A stretch of 64,000 bases of DNA, taken from assembly GCF_018861065.1 (NCBI RefSeq), contig NZ_JAHKQO010000048.1, positions 102,892 to 166,891 of the forward strand, written 5' to 3'. This document shows, piece after piece, positions 17,503 through 26,005 of the stretch. The DNA is from Paraglaciecola arctica. GTDB lineage: Bacteria > Pseudomonadota > Gammaproteobacteria > Enterobacterales > Alteromonadaceae. The first letter of the stretch is position 1; every line of letters starts with the position of its first letter. The notes beneath the pieces are model-generated. The model made no database searches. It was not told the DNA's origin and saw only the letters and a list, made by a program, of their open reading frames with translations. The translations under genes were made by a program, and so were the position numbers.

Positions 17503-20500
17503 ATGACAGATCACACTATGACTGATCAAAATCAGCTTGATCAAGCGGTTGCTGAAGGTGGCGCATACGAAGTGATTCGTGCCCGCTTAACGGAACAAGC
17601 CTCGACCCTTAAACAAAAAGTTGATGCCCTAAACCAAGCTCGAATTGATGAGTTTGGGCAAGCTAAACTTGATGTGCTTAGCCGAGTACGAGTTAGAACA
17701 GAAAACAATTGTGTTGCCCGCGACATAGTGCCAGTTGGCGATAACATTCTATTTGGTTACAACGTATTTATTGGTCTCAAAAAAGAGACCAAAGTCCAAG
17801 ATGTGTTTGGTCTGTTCAAGTTAAAACCAAACGCAGCAGGGTTTGAGCTAGAAGCCCAAGACTTATCCGGTAGCTTTTTAGCAGATGCTAACTTTGTTAA
17901 AGAATTCAGCGAGTTATACGTTTATTACAAAGAAGCTAAGTTAATTCAGCTTAAGATACAAAACCAAACTCTGTTTGCAGTATTTCAAATTGGTCGAAAA
18001 ATTGAAGATACCCGAGTATTTCAATGGCGGGTTAATAAAGATGGCTCAGCTAGTTACATTGATAACCGTGGCGAGAGGGCCATCAAAACCCCTGCTTCAC
18101 ATGATTTTGAATGGTTAAAGGCTGGCCGCGAACAACACGAAACCGGGCAACACCCCCACGTTAATATTCTCGATACGGTTTTTGTAGAAACCATTAGTGG
18201 GCAACTTACTATAAAAGTTGAGAATAATACCCAAGATGGTTTAGGCATTTATAATGAGCCAGTAGACGACCAAACCCAAAGCTTAGCTGATGCTGATATT
18301 CAATATGCACAAATTGGTAGCTTGATACTGTTAAAAATTCAGCCCTATCGAGAAAAACAGTATCGTTACTTAGTGTTTAACACTCGTACTAATCAAGTGA
18401 CACGTATTGATGCCATAGGCTTGGCTTGCGTGTCGTTACCTGAAGATCACGGCATTATTTTCCCCGGTGGTTATTACCTACAAAATGGTGAAACTAAGTC
18501 TTTCCCTGATGAGATAGAAGGTTTACGTTTTAAACGTACTATCCGCTCGCCCAATGGCGAAGATGTGTTGTATGTGTTTTACGAACCAGAGTCTGGTTTG
18601 GTGGGCTTGTATTCTTACAACCTTATTCGTAAAGCCTTACAAAACCCTATTTATGCTCATGGTTATAGTGTGTTTGAAAACGGCACTATGGTGGTGTTTG
18701 TGGCTGAAGACGAAGCCACTCGTGTACATCCCATGCAGGTATGGGAGACCCCCTATTTCAGTCAAGAACATGCCGCTAAACAGCCCACAAGCGACAGCTT
18801 TTTTAGTCGTATCGGCAATAAAGAATTAGTGCGGGGTATTTCTGACCTAATTGCCATAAATCGTTCGGTGGCCAACCCAAATCCAAGTCGTAATTTATAC
18901 GAAGATTTAATCAAAACCTGCCGTACTATGTTCGACAGTTATTATTGGTTAACCGAGCCCGAAGTGGATGGCCTGGGCGAAGTCGTTAAAAATATCACTG
19001 CTACCGCCGAGTTGGTAATCGATGAATTTATTAAAGTTGAGCAAATCCGACTTCAGGCTGACAAAGCCCTAACTCAAGCCGAGCAAAAACAGGCTGATGT
19101 GTTAGCCACAGTTAAGATTAGTGATTGGCAATCGCCCGAACACTATGTGGATTGTTTAACGGCTTTACGACAACAGCGTGGTCACTTGATCACCCTTAAA
19201 GATCAACGCTATATCAACAAAGCACGTATTACCGAGTTAGATACCCAAGTAACTGAACAATTTGAAATTGTCAGTAGTGCTACCGTTGAATTTTTAGCGG
19301 CTGATAAAGCCCTACAGCCTTATCACGACAAAATTATCACCTTAGAAAACAGTGTGGCTGAAGTCACACTAGTGGTAGATATTAAGCCATTAATCGATGA
19401 ACTAGATGGTTTATCTATGGGCCTAGACTTATTAACCGAGATATTAAATGGCTTAAAAGTAGATGATGCCACAGTCAGAACTAAAATCCTTGATGATATT
19501 TCTGAGATCTATGCCAAGTTAAACCAAGTTAAAGCCCAAGGCAAAAAGCGCCGTAAAGAACTAGGCTCTGGTGAGTCTTCTGCTGAGTTTGCCGCGCAGT
19601 TCAGATTGTTTTCCCAAAGTATTAATAGCGCCATTGCTATGGTGGATACGCCAGAAAACGCCGACGAGCAGCTATCACGATTAATGATTCAGCTAGAAGA
19701 GTTAGAATCTAAATTCAGTGAGTACGATCAGTTTTTATCCGACATTATGGATAAGCGCGAAGAGTTACATAGTGTTTTTGAAAGTCGCAAACAAAGTTTA
19801 TTAGAAGACCAACAGCGCCGCTCGCAAAATTTATATGGCGCTGCCGAACGTATTTTAAAAGGCGTCGCCCGTCGTGCTTACTCTTTTGGCGATCCTGACC
19901 AGTTAAATACCTACTTTGCCTCAGACCCTATGGTGATGAAAATCGCCGATTTGGTGGCGCAATTACGCGAATTGAATGACCCAGTTAAAGCAGATGATTT
20001 AGAAGCACAACTAAAAGCGGCCAAAGAACAAGGTATTCGTAGTTTACGAGATAAGCAGGATATTTTTGAAGACGGCGGCGCTGTTATCAAGTTAGGTAAA
20101 CATAAGTTTAGTGTGAATTCACAAAACTTAGACCTAACCTTATTACCCCGTGATGATGGTCTGTATTGCCACTTAGTGGGCACAGATTATTTTGAACAAC
20201 TCGATAATCAAGAACTAAATGATTTAAAGCCCTATTGGCAGCAGGCTTTAGTATCTGAAAATCAGCAAGTAAGCCGTATTGAATATTTAACCTCTTTAAT
20301 TATTCGTGATGCTGAGCAACAACAAAATGGTCAGTCAATTAATGCCTTATACAAACTAGCGGATGATCCAAAGGCCTTACTTGAACTGGTGCGCAAGTAT
20401 ATTGCAGCTCGCTATCAAGAGGGTTACGAAAAAGGCGTGCATGACTCAGATACCGTTAAGGTTTTACAAGCTATTTTACCTGTGCATCAAAAGGCAGACT

Positions 20501-22590
20501 TATTACGTTTTGCGCCTAAAGCCCGTGGTTTAGCCATGATGTTTTGGGCGTTTTCAAGCCGAGACAAAAACCAAGAAAAGATTTGGCAAAGCCATGCTTT
20601 TAGTGCCCAGCTTTTGGCAAATTCCTTTAATAGCCTTAAGGGTTTTGAGCAACTACAGCAAAGTTTGCTGCAAAGATTACAAGGGTTTTGTGAGCAGTTT
20701 GGATTAACCTTTAGCCACAACGAAATTCAGCAAAGTACTGAATATTTAAGTGCAGAACTTGCACACAACAAACTCGCCTTTATCAGTAGCCAGCCAGCTA
20801 AAAGTTTATCTGAGAACTTCACCAAGCAGTTAGATGCCTTGGGCCATGGCCACGAATTCCAAGCGGCTATGGCACAGTTTAATCAGTTGATTGAACAGGC
20901 ACCTACCGATGGACTTCATATACCAGGTTTAGAAGAACAGTGGTCGCTTACTAACGCTTGGTTGGCAGCTACTTTGTCAGAAAATGATAAGGCGCAGCTA
21001 GCCCATTATATACCAGAAGCCGCAGCCCTTATTATTTGCCAAGACAAGCTAAATACTCGCCCTAGTCAGGTCGACCTAAATGTCACCATTGATGGCTTGT
21101 TGAGTGATCACCCGAATATTAAAGATAGCCAACTGCTTATTGCCCTAGATGAATTCAGTGAACGCCTAAACCTGTATCACATTCAACACGTAGCGAATTT
21201 TCATCGATATCATGAGTTACGCCAGCAACAAATGGAGCTAAGCAAACAAGAGCTACAACTCGATGCGTATAAGGCCAAACCTCTTAGTTCGTTTGTACGT
21301 AACCGTTTAATTAACGAAGTGTATCTGCCTATTATTGGCGATAACCTAGCTAAACAAATGGGTACAGTGGGCGACAATAAACGTACCGATTTAATGGGGC
21401 TGTTATTACTTATTTCGCCGCCAGGTTATGGTAAAACCACCTTGATGGAATATGTGGCCGACCGCCTAGGTTTAGTGTTTATGAAAGTAAACTGTCCGTC
21501 ACTTGGCCATGATGTTACCTCCATCGACCCTGAAAACGCACCTAATGCTACCGCTCGACAAGAACTTGAAAAGCTCAACTTAGGCTTAGAAATGGGCAGT
21601 AACGTGATGTTGTATTTGGACGATATTCAACATACCCACCCTGAGTTCTTACAAAAATTTATTTCATTGTGTGATGGCACTAGGCGGATTGAAGGGGTTT
21701 GGAAGGGCCAAGCTAAAACCTACGACATGCGTGGTAAAAAATTCTGTGTAGTCATGGCAGGTAACCCTTACACCGAATCAGGCGATGTATTTAAAGTGCC
21801 CGACATGTTGGCTAACCGAGCTGATATCTACAACTTAGGTGACGTACTTGGCGGTAAAGAAGAACAGTTTGCTCTGAGCTACATAGAAAACGCGCTGACC
21901 TCAAATCCAGTATTAGCGCCGCTAGCACTGCGAGATATGCAAGATGTCTACAAGCTAGTCACTTTGGCACAAAATGAAAATGGCGAAACGAGCAGTAGCG
22001 ACCTAAGCCATCAATATAGCGGTGCAGAGGTGAACGAAATAATCAGTGTGTTAAAACACTTAAGCACCATTCAAGATGTGATCTTGAAGGTAAATTTACA
22101 ATATATTCAATCCGCGGCTACTGCAGAAGATTACCGCGAAGAGCCGCCATTTAAACTGCAAGGTAGTTATCGCAACATGAATAAAATGGCCGAAAAAGTC
22201 TCGGCTGTTATGAATCATGATGAGTTGATGCAACTCATCGGCGACCATTACACGGGTGAAGCGCAAACCCTGACGTCGGGCGCCGAAGAAAACTTACTTA
22301 AACTGGCTGCATTACGGGGCGTGATGGACGACGAAAAAACTGCTCGTTGGCAGCACATTTGTAGCGCCTTTAGCAGTAAACAAACCCTAAAAGTAGAAGG
22401 TGACCCCACCACACAAGCGGTGCAACAACTAGGGCAAATGGCCAGTTCGTTAGAAGCCATAAAGCTTGATATGCAACAATCTGATACCACAGATCTCATC
22501 AAGCCCATAAACCGCGTAGCCACTGCCATGCACTTGTTAAGTAAGGTATGGTCGGGTGCTACCGAAGACGATTTTAAGAAAAATAAGTAA
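17503..22590 (+). CDS. giant AAA+ ATPase with coiled coils ('DNA repair ATPase' family)
   Basis: A 1695-residue cytoplasmic protein. The first ~450 residues are beta-rich with repeated hydrophobic-strand patterns (TVFVETISGQLTIKV, YRYLVFNTRTNQVTRI, GLVGLYSYNLIRKAL) that could form a propeller-like or barrel domain. Long charged helices follow (about 490-620, 700-790) and a helical middle. Near the C-terminus is one AAA+ domain: Walker A is SPPGYGKTT at about 1305-1313, Walker B NVMLYLDDIQH at about 1367-1377, and a sensor-like GNPYTESGDVF leading to NRADIYNL. Databases name this family 'DNA repair ATPase', but nothing visible shows DNA binding; its steady place next to YqiJ/flotillin suggests a membrane-associated remodelling role (inference). 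GGGAG precedes the ATG. Confidence 0.8.
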   Translation: MTDHTMTDQNQLDQAVAEGGAYEVIRARLTEQASTLKQKVDALNQARIDEFGQAKLDVLSRVRVRTENNCVARDIVPVGDNILFGYNVFIGLKKETKVQDVFGLFKLKPNAAGFELEAQDLSGSFLADANFVKEFSELYVYYKEAKLIQLKIQNQTLFAVFQIGRKIEDTRVFQWRVNKDGSASYIDNRGERAIKTPASHDFEWLKAGREQHETGQHPHVNILDTVFVETISGQLTIKVENNTQDGLGIYNEPVDDQTQSLADADIQYAQIGSLILLKIQPYREKQYRYLVFNTRTNQVTRIDAIGLACVSLPEDHGIIFPGGYYLQNGETKSFPDEIEGLRFKRTIRSPNGEDVLYVFYEPESGLVGLYSYNLIRKALQNPIYAHGYSVFENGTMVVFVAEDEATRVHPMQVWETPYFSQEHAAKQPTSDSFFSRIGNKELVRGISDLIAINRSVANPNPSRNLYEDLIKTCRTMFDSYYWLTEPEVDGLGEVVKNITATAELVIDEFIKVEQIRLQADKALTQAEQKQADVLATVKISDWQSPEHYVDCLTALRQQRGHLITLKDQRYINKARITELDTQVTEQFEIVSSATVEFLAADKALQPYHDKIITLENSVAEVTLVVDIKPLIDELDGLSMGLDLLTEILNGLKVDDATVRTKILDDISEIYAKLNQVKAQGKKRRKELGSGESSAEFAAQFRLFSQSINSAIAMVDTPENADEQLSRLMIQLEELESKFSEYDQFLSDIMDKREELHSVFESRKQSLLEDQQRRSQNLYGAAERILKGVARRAYSFGDPDQLNTYFASDPMVMKIADLVAQLRELNDPVKADDLEAQLKAAKEQGIRSLRDKQDIFEDGGAVIKLGKHKFSVNSQNLDLTLLPRDDGLYCHLVGTDYFEQLDNQELNDLKPYWQQALVSENQQVSRIEYLTSLIIRDAEQQQNGQSINALYKLADDPKALLELVRKYIAARYQEGYEKGVHDSDTVKVLQAILPVHQKADLLRFAPKARGLAMMFWAFSSRDKNQEKIWQSHAFSAQLLANSFNSLKGFEQLQQSLLQRLQGFCEQFGLTFSHNEIQQSTEYLSAELAHNKLAFISSQPAKSLSENFTKQLDALGHGHEFQAAMAQFNQLIEQAPTDGLHIPGLEEQWSLTNAWLAATLSENDKAQLAHYIPEAAALIICQDKLNTRPSQVDLNVTIDGLLSDHPNIKDSQLLIALDEFSERLNLYHIQHVANFHRYHELRQQQMELSKQELQLDAYKAKPLSSFVRNRLINEVYLPIIGDNLAKQMGTVGDNKRTDLMGLLLLISPPGYGKTTLMEYVADRLGLVFMKVNCPSLGHDVTSIDPENAPNATARQELEKLNLGLEMGSNVMLYLDDIQHTHPEFLQKFISLCDGTRRIEGVWKGQAKTYDMRGKKFCVVMAGNPYTESGDVFKVPDMLANRADIYNLGDVLGGKEEQFALSYIENALTSNPVLAPLALRDMQDVYKLVTLAQNENGETSSSDLSHQYSGAEVNEIISVLKHLSTIQDVILKVNLQYIQSAATAEDYREEPPFKLQGSYRNMNKMAEKVSAVMNHDELMQLIGDHYTGEAQTLTSGAEENLLKLAALRGVMDDEKTARWQHICSAFSSKQTLKVEGDPTTQAVQQLGQMASSLEAIKLDMQQSDTTDLIKPINRVATAMHLLSKVWSGATEDDFKKNK

Positions 22591-22649
22591 TTTGAAAGCT
22601 GTTGTTTAATTAGCCACAGTATTAGAGATTAAGTCATGAGGGCAAAAAT

Positions 22650-23057
22650 ATGAATGGTGCTGGTGGAAGTTCAGGCGGTATAGGTCAATTTTTTATTGGT
22701 GTGGTAATGATGTGTGGTGGTTTTTATTTGTTACTTAACGCCATTACTGTTTCTTCAAACTTTGGTCTAGGTACACGGCTATTTGGTTTGGGTAATAACT
22801 TTGGGGTAACAGGTGGCATGATCATGATCCCTTTTATTTTCGGCATTGGATTGGTGTTCTTTAACGCTAAAAACATTCTGGGTTGGCTGTTAACTTTAGG
22901 TTCCATGACTGCGTTAATTTTTGGTGTGATTTCATCAGTGAGATTTAACTTACGCACCATGACAACTTTTGAATTGATTGTGATTTTAGTGTTAGCCGTG
23001 GGTGGATTAGGACTGTTTTTGCGATCATTGAAAAAAATTGATGCTAAGTATAGTTAA
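22650..23057 (+). CDS. small four-helix membrane protein of the flotillin/ATPase locus
   Basis: A 135-residue protein with a Gly/Ser-rich N-terminus (MNGAGGSSGGIG) and four hydrophobic segments (about 10-30, 53-71, 74-95, 104-125). TM1 and TM2 are joined by a Gly/Asn/Phe-rich loop (NFGLGTRLFGLGNNFG). The short charged tail (RSLKKIDAKYS) is probably cytoplasmic. I do not recognise a named domain. It lies 59 bp after the ATPase gene on the same strand and is presumably a membrane partner in that locus. The ATG follows GAGGGCAAAAAT. Confidence 0.7.
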   Translation: MNGAGGSSGGIGQFFIGVVMMCGGFYLLLNAITVSSNFGLGTRLFGLGNNFGVTGGMIMIPFIFGIGLVFFNAKNILGWLLTLGSMTALIFGVISSVRFNLRTMTTFELIVILVLAVGGLGLFLRSLKKIDAKYS

Positions 23058-23156
23058 GTTGCAAAGTAATGAGCGTGAATCAGCAAATACTTGCTGATTA
23101 CACCTAGCTAGGAAACGCTAAAGAACAACGACATATCATATGATTAGGGATAATTT

Positions 23157-23450
23157 ATGAAACAAATATATACCAACGAAAATCGCCTGTTAGCCATGAA
23201 TTCCAAGAATTTATTGGAGAGTGCTGGTATCGCAGTAGAATTAAAAAATGAACACACCTCAGGAAGCGCGATCCCAGGACATCAAATTTGGCTAGAACTT
23301 TGGGTAAACGATGACGACTACAATCGAGCGATGGAATTGTTAAGTTTGTCAAACAAAGAAGAATCTACGAGTTGGGTATGCGGCAAATGTGGAGAAGACA
23401 ATCCTGAATCGTTCAATGTATGTTGGAACTGTCAAGCCGAAAAACCTTAA
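23157..23450 (+). CDS. DUF2007 protein with C-terminal zinc ribbon
   Basis: A 97-residue protein. The N-terminal 60 residues have the DUF2007 pattern (putative signal-transducing family): KQIYTNENRLLAMNSKNLLESAGI and HQIWLELWVNDDDYNRAMELL. The C-terminus is a small zinc ribbon, WVCGKCGEDNPESFNVCWNC, with four Cys in CxxC...CxxC spacing as in RanBP2-type or DUF7577-like fingers. TAGGGATAATTT precedes the ATG. It is 99 bp downstream of the membrane protein on the same strand and may be the last gene of that group or separate. Confidence 0.8.
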   Translation: MKQIYTNENRLLAMNSKNLLESAGIAVELKNEHTSGSAIPGHQIWLELWVNDDDYNRAMELLSLSNKEESTSWVCGKCGEDNPESFNVCWNCQAEKP

Positions 23451-23522
23451 ATAGATTAATGCGAGTTCCAGCTTACATTTTCTAAATGGAGAGCATAATC
23501 TAGTCTGAAAGACGGCACTGTG

Positions 23523-23559
23523 CTAATACCCTAATACCCTAATACCCTACCCTAATACC
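23523..23559. repeat. short tandem repeat, unit CTAATACC
   Basis: Four full 8-bp copies of CTAATACC (23523, 23531, 23539, 23552) with one 5-bp partial copy (CTACC) between the third and fourth. It is a simple-sequence repeat, not a CRISPR: there are no spacers. Slipped-strand length change is plausible. Confidence 0.9.
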
Positions 23560-23560
23560 C

Positions 23561-23590
23561 GTCATTCCAAACTTGATTGGGAATCTCTGC
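23561..23590. repeat. REP-like dispersed repeat
   Basis: GTCATTCCAAACTTGATTGG followed by GAATCTCT, with the inverted ends ATTCC and GGAAT. This is the head of a common intergenic repeat in gammaproteobacteria (GTCATTCC...GGAATC). Only one copy lies in the window, so membership is from memory of the pattern. Confidence 0.5.
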
Positions 23591-23933
23591 TTAGTGCAAG
23601 TTATGGACATTGGGAAAGTGACTCAATTGCGTCAAGCGATAAAAGTTGCGCTTTATTTGTTTTGCTTGAACCAGTATCTAGATTAACTCACAGCACAAAG
23701 CAAACATCTAGAAAAGTTATGATTACATCCAATGCTTAACCAAGAATATGCTTAGGCTTCAACACTCCAAATGAAGTCTAAACTGAATTAGGTGGCGTAC
23801 TTTCAATTAGAATCTGAAATCGATGGGGTCAGAGCCGCTGATTTATCATTAAACCAACGGCCGCAATTGGCATATGGGAAACTTAACTATCGACGAAAAA
23901 GCAGCAGATAAAAGCAAAAGACTAAAGCTTCTT

Positions 23934-23993
23934 ACCACAGAGATGTATGGACTCCCTCCCCCTAGGGGGAGGGAGTCCATACATCTCTGTGGT
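23934..23993. repeat. perfect 60-bp palindrome without loop
   Basis: Left arm 23934-23963 begins ACCACAGAGATGTATGG and ends CCCCCT; right arm 23964-23993 is its exact reverse complement, so the centre reads CCCCCTAGGGGG. All 30 pairs match and there is no spacer. The pairing stops at the next bases (T and T). It could extrude as a cruciform or act as an RNA hairpin on either strand; there is no T run after it. Confidence 0.95.
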
Positions 23994-24061
23994 TCAAATT
24001 CTTTTGCAAAAAGCGCAGCGGCAATTACTCTGTCACCCAATCTAATTGTTTTTCGACGGCA

Positions 24062-24664
24062 TTAGCCCACAGCTTTTAAAATCAAAGGGGTTAATGATTC
24101 TGGTAGTTTTATTTTGCCCGCTAAAACAAACTCATGCGCATCAACAGACATTTTTTTCCAGGTTTTACGGATGATATCTATCCATTTTTGTTCTGTGTAT
24201 TCAGGATGCTTGGCAGCAAAATCAAGCATGTAACTTTCTATGAAAACCAAGCCAACCACGTCTTCCAGTAATTGGGTATCAGGGTTTGATTTAATTCCTA
24301 CTTTAGCAACGGCATTTTTAGCTCGTTTGATATCTTGCTCACTAAAACCTGCTTGAACCATGATGTTGGCCACTTTATCAGCATGAAAAATATAAAGATC
24401 ACTACGCCACTTATGATAGCCCTGCTTATTCATAGGGTAAGCATTACGGGGCGATTGCCAGCGCTGAATATGCTGGCCGTGAATCGCCAGTTTTATTACA
24501 AAGTCAGCATCAGGTTTGTAACGCGCCAACATGTCGGACATGCGTCGACTATATAACTGCTCCTTAGGCCAATTTTTACCTTCAGCTTGCGCAATATTAG
24601 GATCCTGACTGTTGGCGTTATCAATAAGATTAATGGCTTGTTCGTAGGCAGCTTGAGTCATCAC
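24062..24664 (-). CDS. DUF4202 domain protein
   Basis: A 200-residue cytoplasmic protein. It fits DUF4202 by ANSQDPNIAQAEGKNWPKE, LYSRRMSDMLARYKPDADF, AIHGQHIQRWQSPRNAYP, YHKWRSDLYIFHAD, and DVVGLVFIESYMLDFAAKH. The ordered His/Asp residues (H in AIHGQHIQRW, HAD, DVVGLVF) suggest an HD-like metal-dependent fold, but activity is unknown. GAGAATGTG lies before the start; the first two codons are both ATG. It is flanked by repeats on its 3' side and stands alone. Confidence 0.8.
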   Translation of the reverse strand: MMTQAAYEQAINLIDNANSQDPNIAQAEGKNWPKEQLYSRRMSDMLARYKPDADFVIKLAIHGQHIQRWQSPRNAYPMNKQGYHKWRSDLYIFHADKVANIMVQAGFSEQDIKRAKNAVAKVGIKSNPDTQLLEDVVGLVFIESYMLDFAAKHPEYTEQKWIDIIRKTWKKMSVDAHEFVLAGKIKLPESLTPLILKAVG

Positions 24665-25141
24665 ATTCTCCGAATAAATAAAGAGGGCAAAAAATTGATA
24701 TAGGTGGGTATGTTATACCAATTCCATTGAAGAAGTACCCACTCAGTATGCCTCGGCGATTTTGGGCAAGGCGTCGTTGCGCTGTTATCCTGCTCCAAGT
24801 ATGAACACAGAATAGGAAATTAATCAGGCATTGCATGATTTTCATTACGACTATTCAGTTAACTCGGTTAATTATCTATTGTGAAGTGCAACTAACCTTT
24901 CAATTCAGTGATGTGCCACCCAAAAATGGTATTCAAATTTTTCTCAGTAACCTGAACTTAGTTTAAGTAGCTTCCTTAAATTTTGCACATTTCCCCTAGG
25001 CGTTCTCGATTATATTTAGCCCAATGCTGAGACGAATTTGACACTTATTGACGACTAATAACTTATTTTTCTGCTCAGGTTGTCGCTCACATTTTCTAAA
25101 AATGTAGCTAAATAATGGGGTAGCCCTTTAGAGGAAAAGTC
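24665..25141. other. intergenic region with possible dispersed repeat
   Basis: About 475 bp. At 24712-24800 the sequence starting TTATACCAATTCCATTGAAG and containing TCGGCGATTTTGGGC and GGCGTCGTTGCGC looks like an intergenic repeat common in Alteromonadales; no second copy is in this window. The right half should hold the promoter of the YHYH operon. No gene seen. Confidence 0.4.
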
Positions 25142-26005
25142 ATGTTTACTCATAAAAATTTATTAGCAGCACTATGTGGTGTGGCGATTTTGCTAGTGTT
25201 GAGTGCCTGTGGTGGTAGCTCGTCTGACACTAACAATGCCGAAACAGTCACTGGTTCTGGCACTGACAGCGGAACTGGCTCGGGCTCAACAGCTGATTGT
25301 GATACGCCAGCGACAGAATTGTCGAGTGCATTCCTTGAATTTGTCGCTGCGCCTAATGTGACAGTTGTGTTATCTGAAGATGGATGCAGTGTTGCTTTAG
25401 AGTCAGCAGGCAAACCAGACCATACCTCTTCTTATTGGGATGCTGACAATGCTAGCGGTTTATATGTTGAGCCTGAGGACGCCACTTTATTTGCTACACA
25501 AAGGTCGCCAGGAGACATTGAGGACTATACCAACGATTTTGACTTGACCGTTTCGGTTTCGCCACAGCTTGCTAGCACACCTTCGGCTACGCCTTTAGGA
25601 GCTATAGGCATAGCTTTAAGTGGAGCTCCAATTTTTAATGACTCTGAAGGTAACGGTGATGTGTCTCTTGGGGTGATTCAAGGTTTTGACCGAAATGGTG
25701 CTCATACTGGTCCTCAAACTTACCATTATCACTTAGAGCCGAAGGCGATTTCTTACGATGATGATGCATTAGTGGGAATTATGGCTGATGGCTTCTTTAT
25801 TTTCGGACGCAGATGCTACGCGACTGGAGGCTATCCCACTGATCTTGATGAGTCGAATGGCCACAGTACAGTAACTTTGTATACAGGTTCTGGTGAGGAA
25901 GATGCCGAGTACCATTATCATGTCTCAACCGAGCAATATCTCAATGGCGATTATTATCTAATTTTTCCTGGAAACTTCCAAGGTACGCCGAGTGAAATTA
26001 ATTAA
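25142..26005 (+). CDS. YHYH-domain lipoprotein
   Basis: A 287-residue protein with a lipoprotein signal (VLSACGG, lipidated Cys near residue 22), a Ser/Gly/Thr-rich linker, and a YHYH domain. The motif YHYH occurs twice, at residues 194-197 and 257-260, with GIMADGFFIFGRRC between. Tandem Tyr/His motifs are a plausible metal (copper) site, but the family is uncharacterised. AGAGGAAA precedes the ATG. The 3' end overlaps the next gene by 14 bp, and a Sco copper chaperone follows, so a copper-linked role in the periplasm or outer membrane is reasonable (inference). Confidence 0.83.
   Translation: MFTHKNLLAALCGVAILLVLSACGGSSSDTNNAETVTGSGTDSGTGSGSTADCDTPATELSSAFLEFVAAPNVTVVLSEDGCSVALESAGKPDHTSSYWDADNASGLYVEPEDATLFATQRSPGDIEDYTNDFDLTVSVSPQLASTPSATPLGAIGIALSGAPIFNDSEGNGDVSLGVIQGFDRNGAHTGPQTYHYHLEPKAISYDDDALVGIMADGFFIFGRRCYATGGYPTDLDESNGHSTVTLYTGSGEEDAEYHYHVSTEQYLNGDYYLIFPGNFQGTPSEIN

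Larger units (their letters stand above)
23451..24061. other. repeat-rich intergenic region
   Basis: About 610 bp without a credible gene. It holds the CTAATACC tandem repeat, a REP-like sequence, a sequence CCAGTATCTAGATT (23671-23684) of the kind that accompanies such dispersed repeats, the phrase GGGGTCAGAGCCGC (23825-23838) often seen beside IS200/RAYT-type elements, and a perfect 60-bp palindrome. The two 63-residue open frames on opposite strands around 23850-24065 exist only because the palindrome reads alike in both directions. Confidence 0.6.

Noticed and set aside
14747..22590. Known anti-phage system
   Set aside because: No nuclease, NADase, protease or other effector domain is recognisable; defence remains only a possibility.
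23523..23559. Possible CRISPR or telomere-like repeat
   Set aside because: Units are 8 bp and directly adjacent, with no spacers; it is a simple tandem repeat.
23849..24065. Two 63-residue open frames on opposite strands
   Set aside because: They are nearly mirror images produced by the 60-bp palindrome; neither has a start signal or protein-like sequence.
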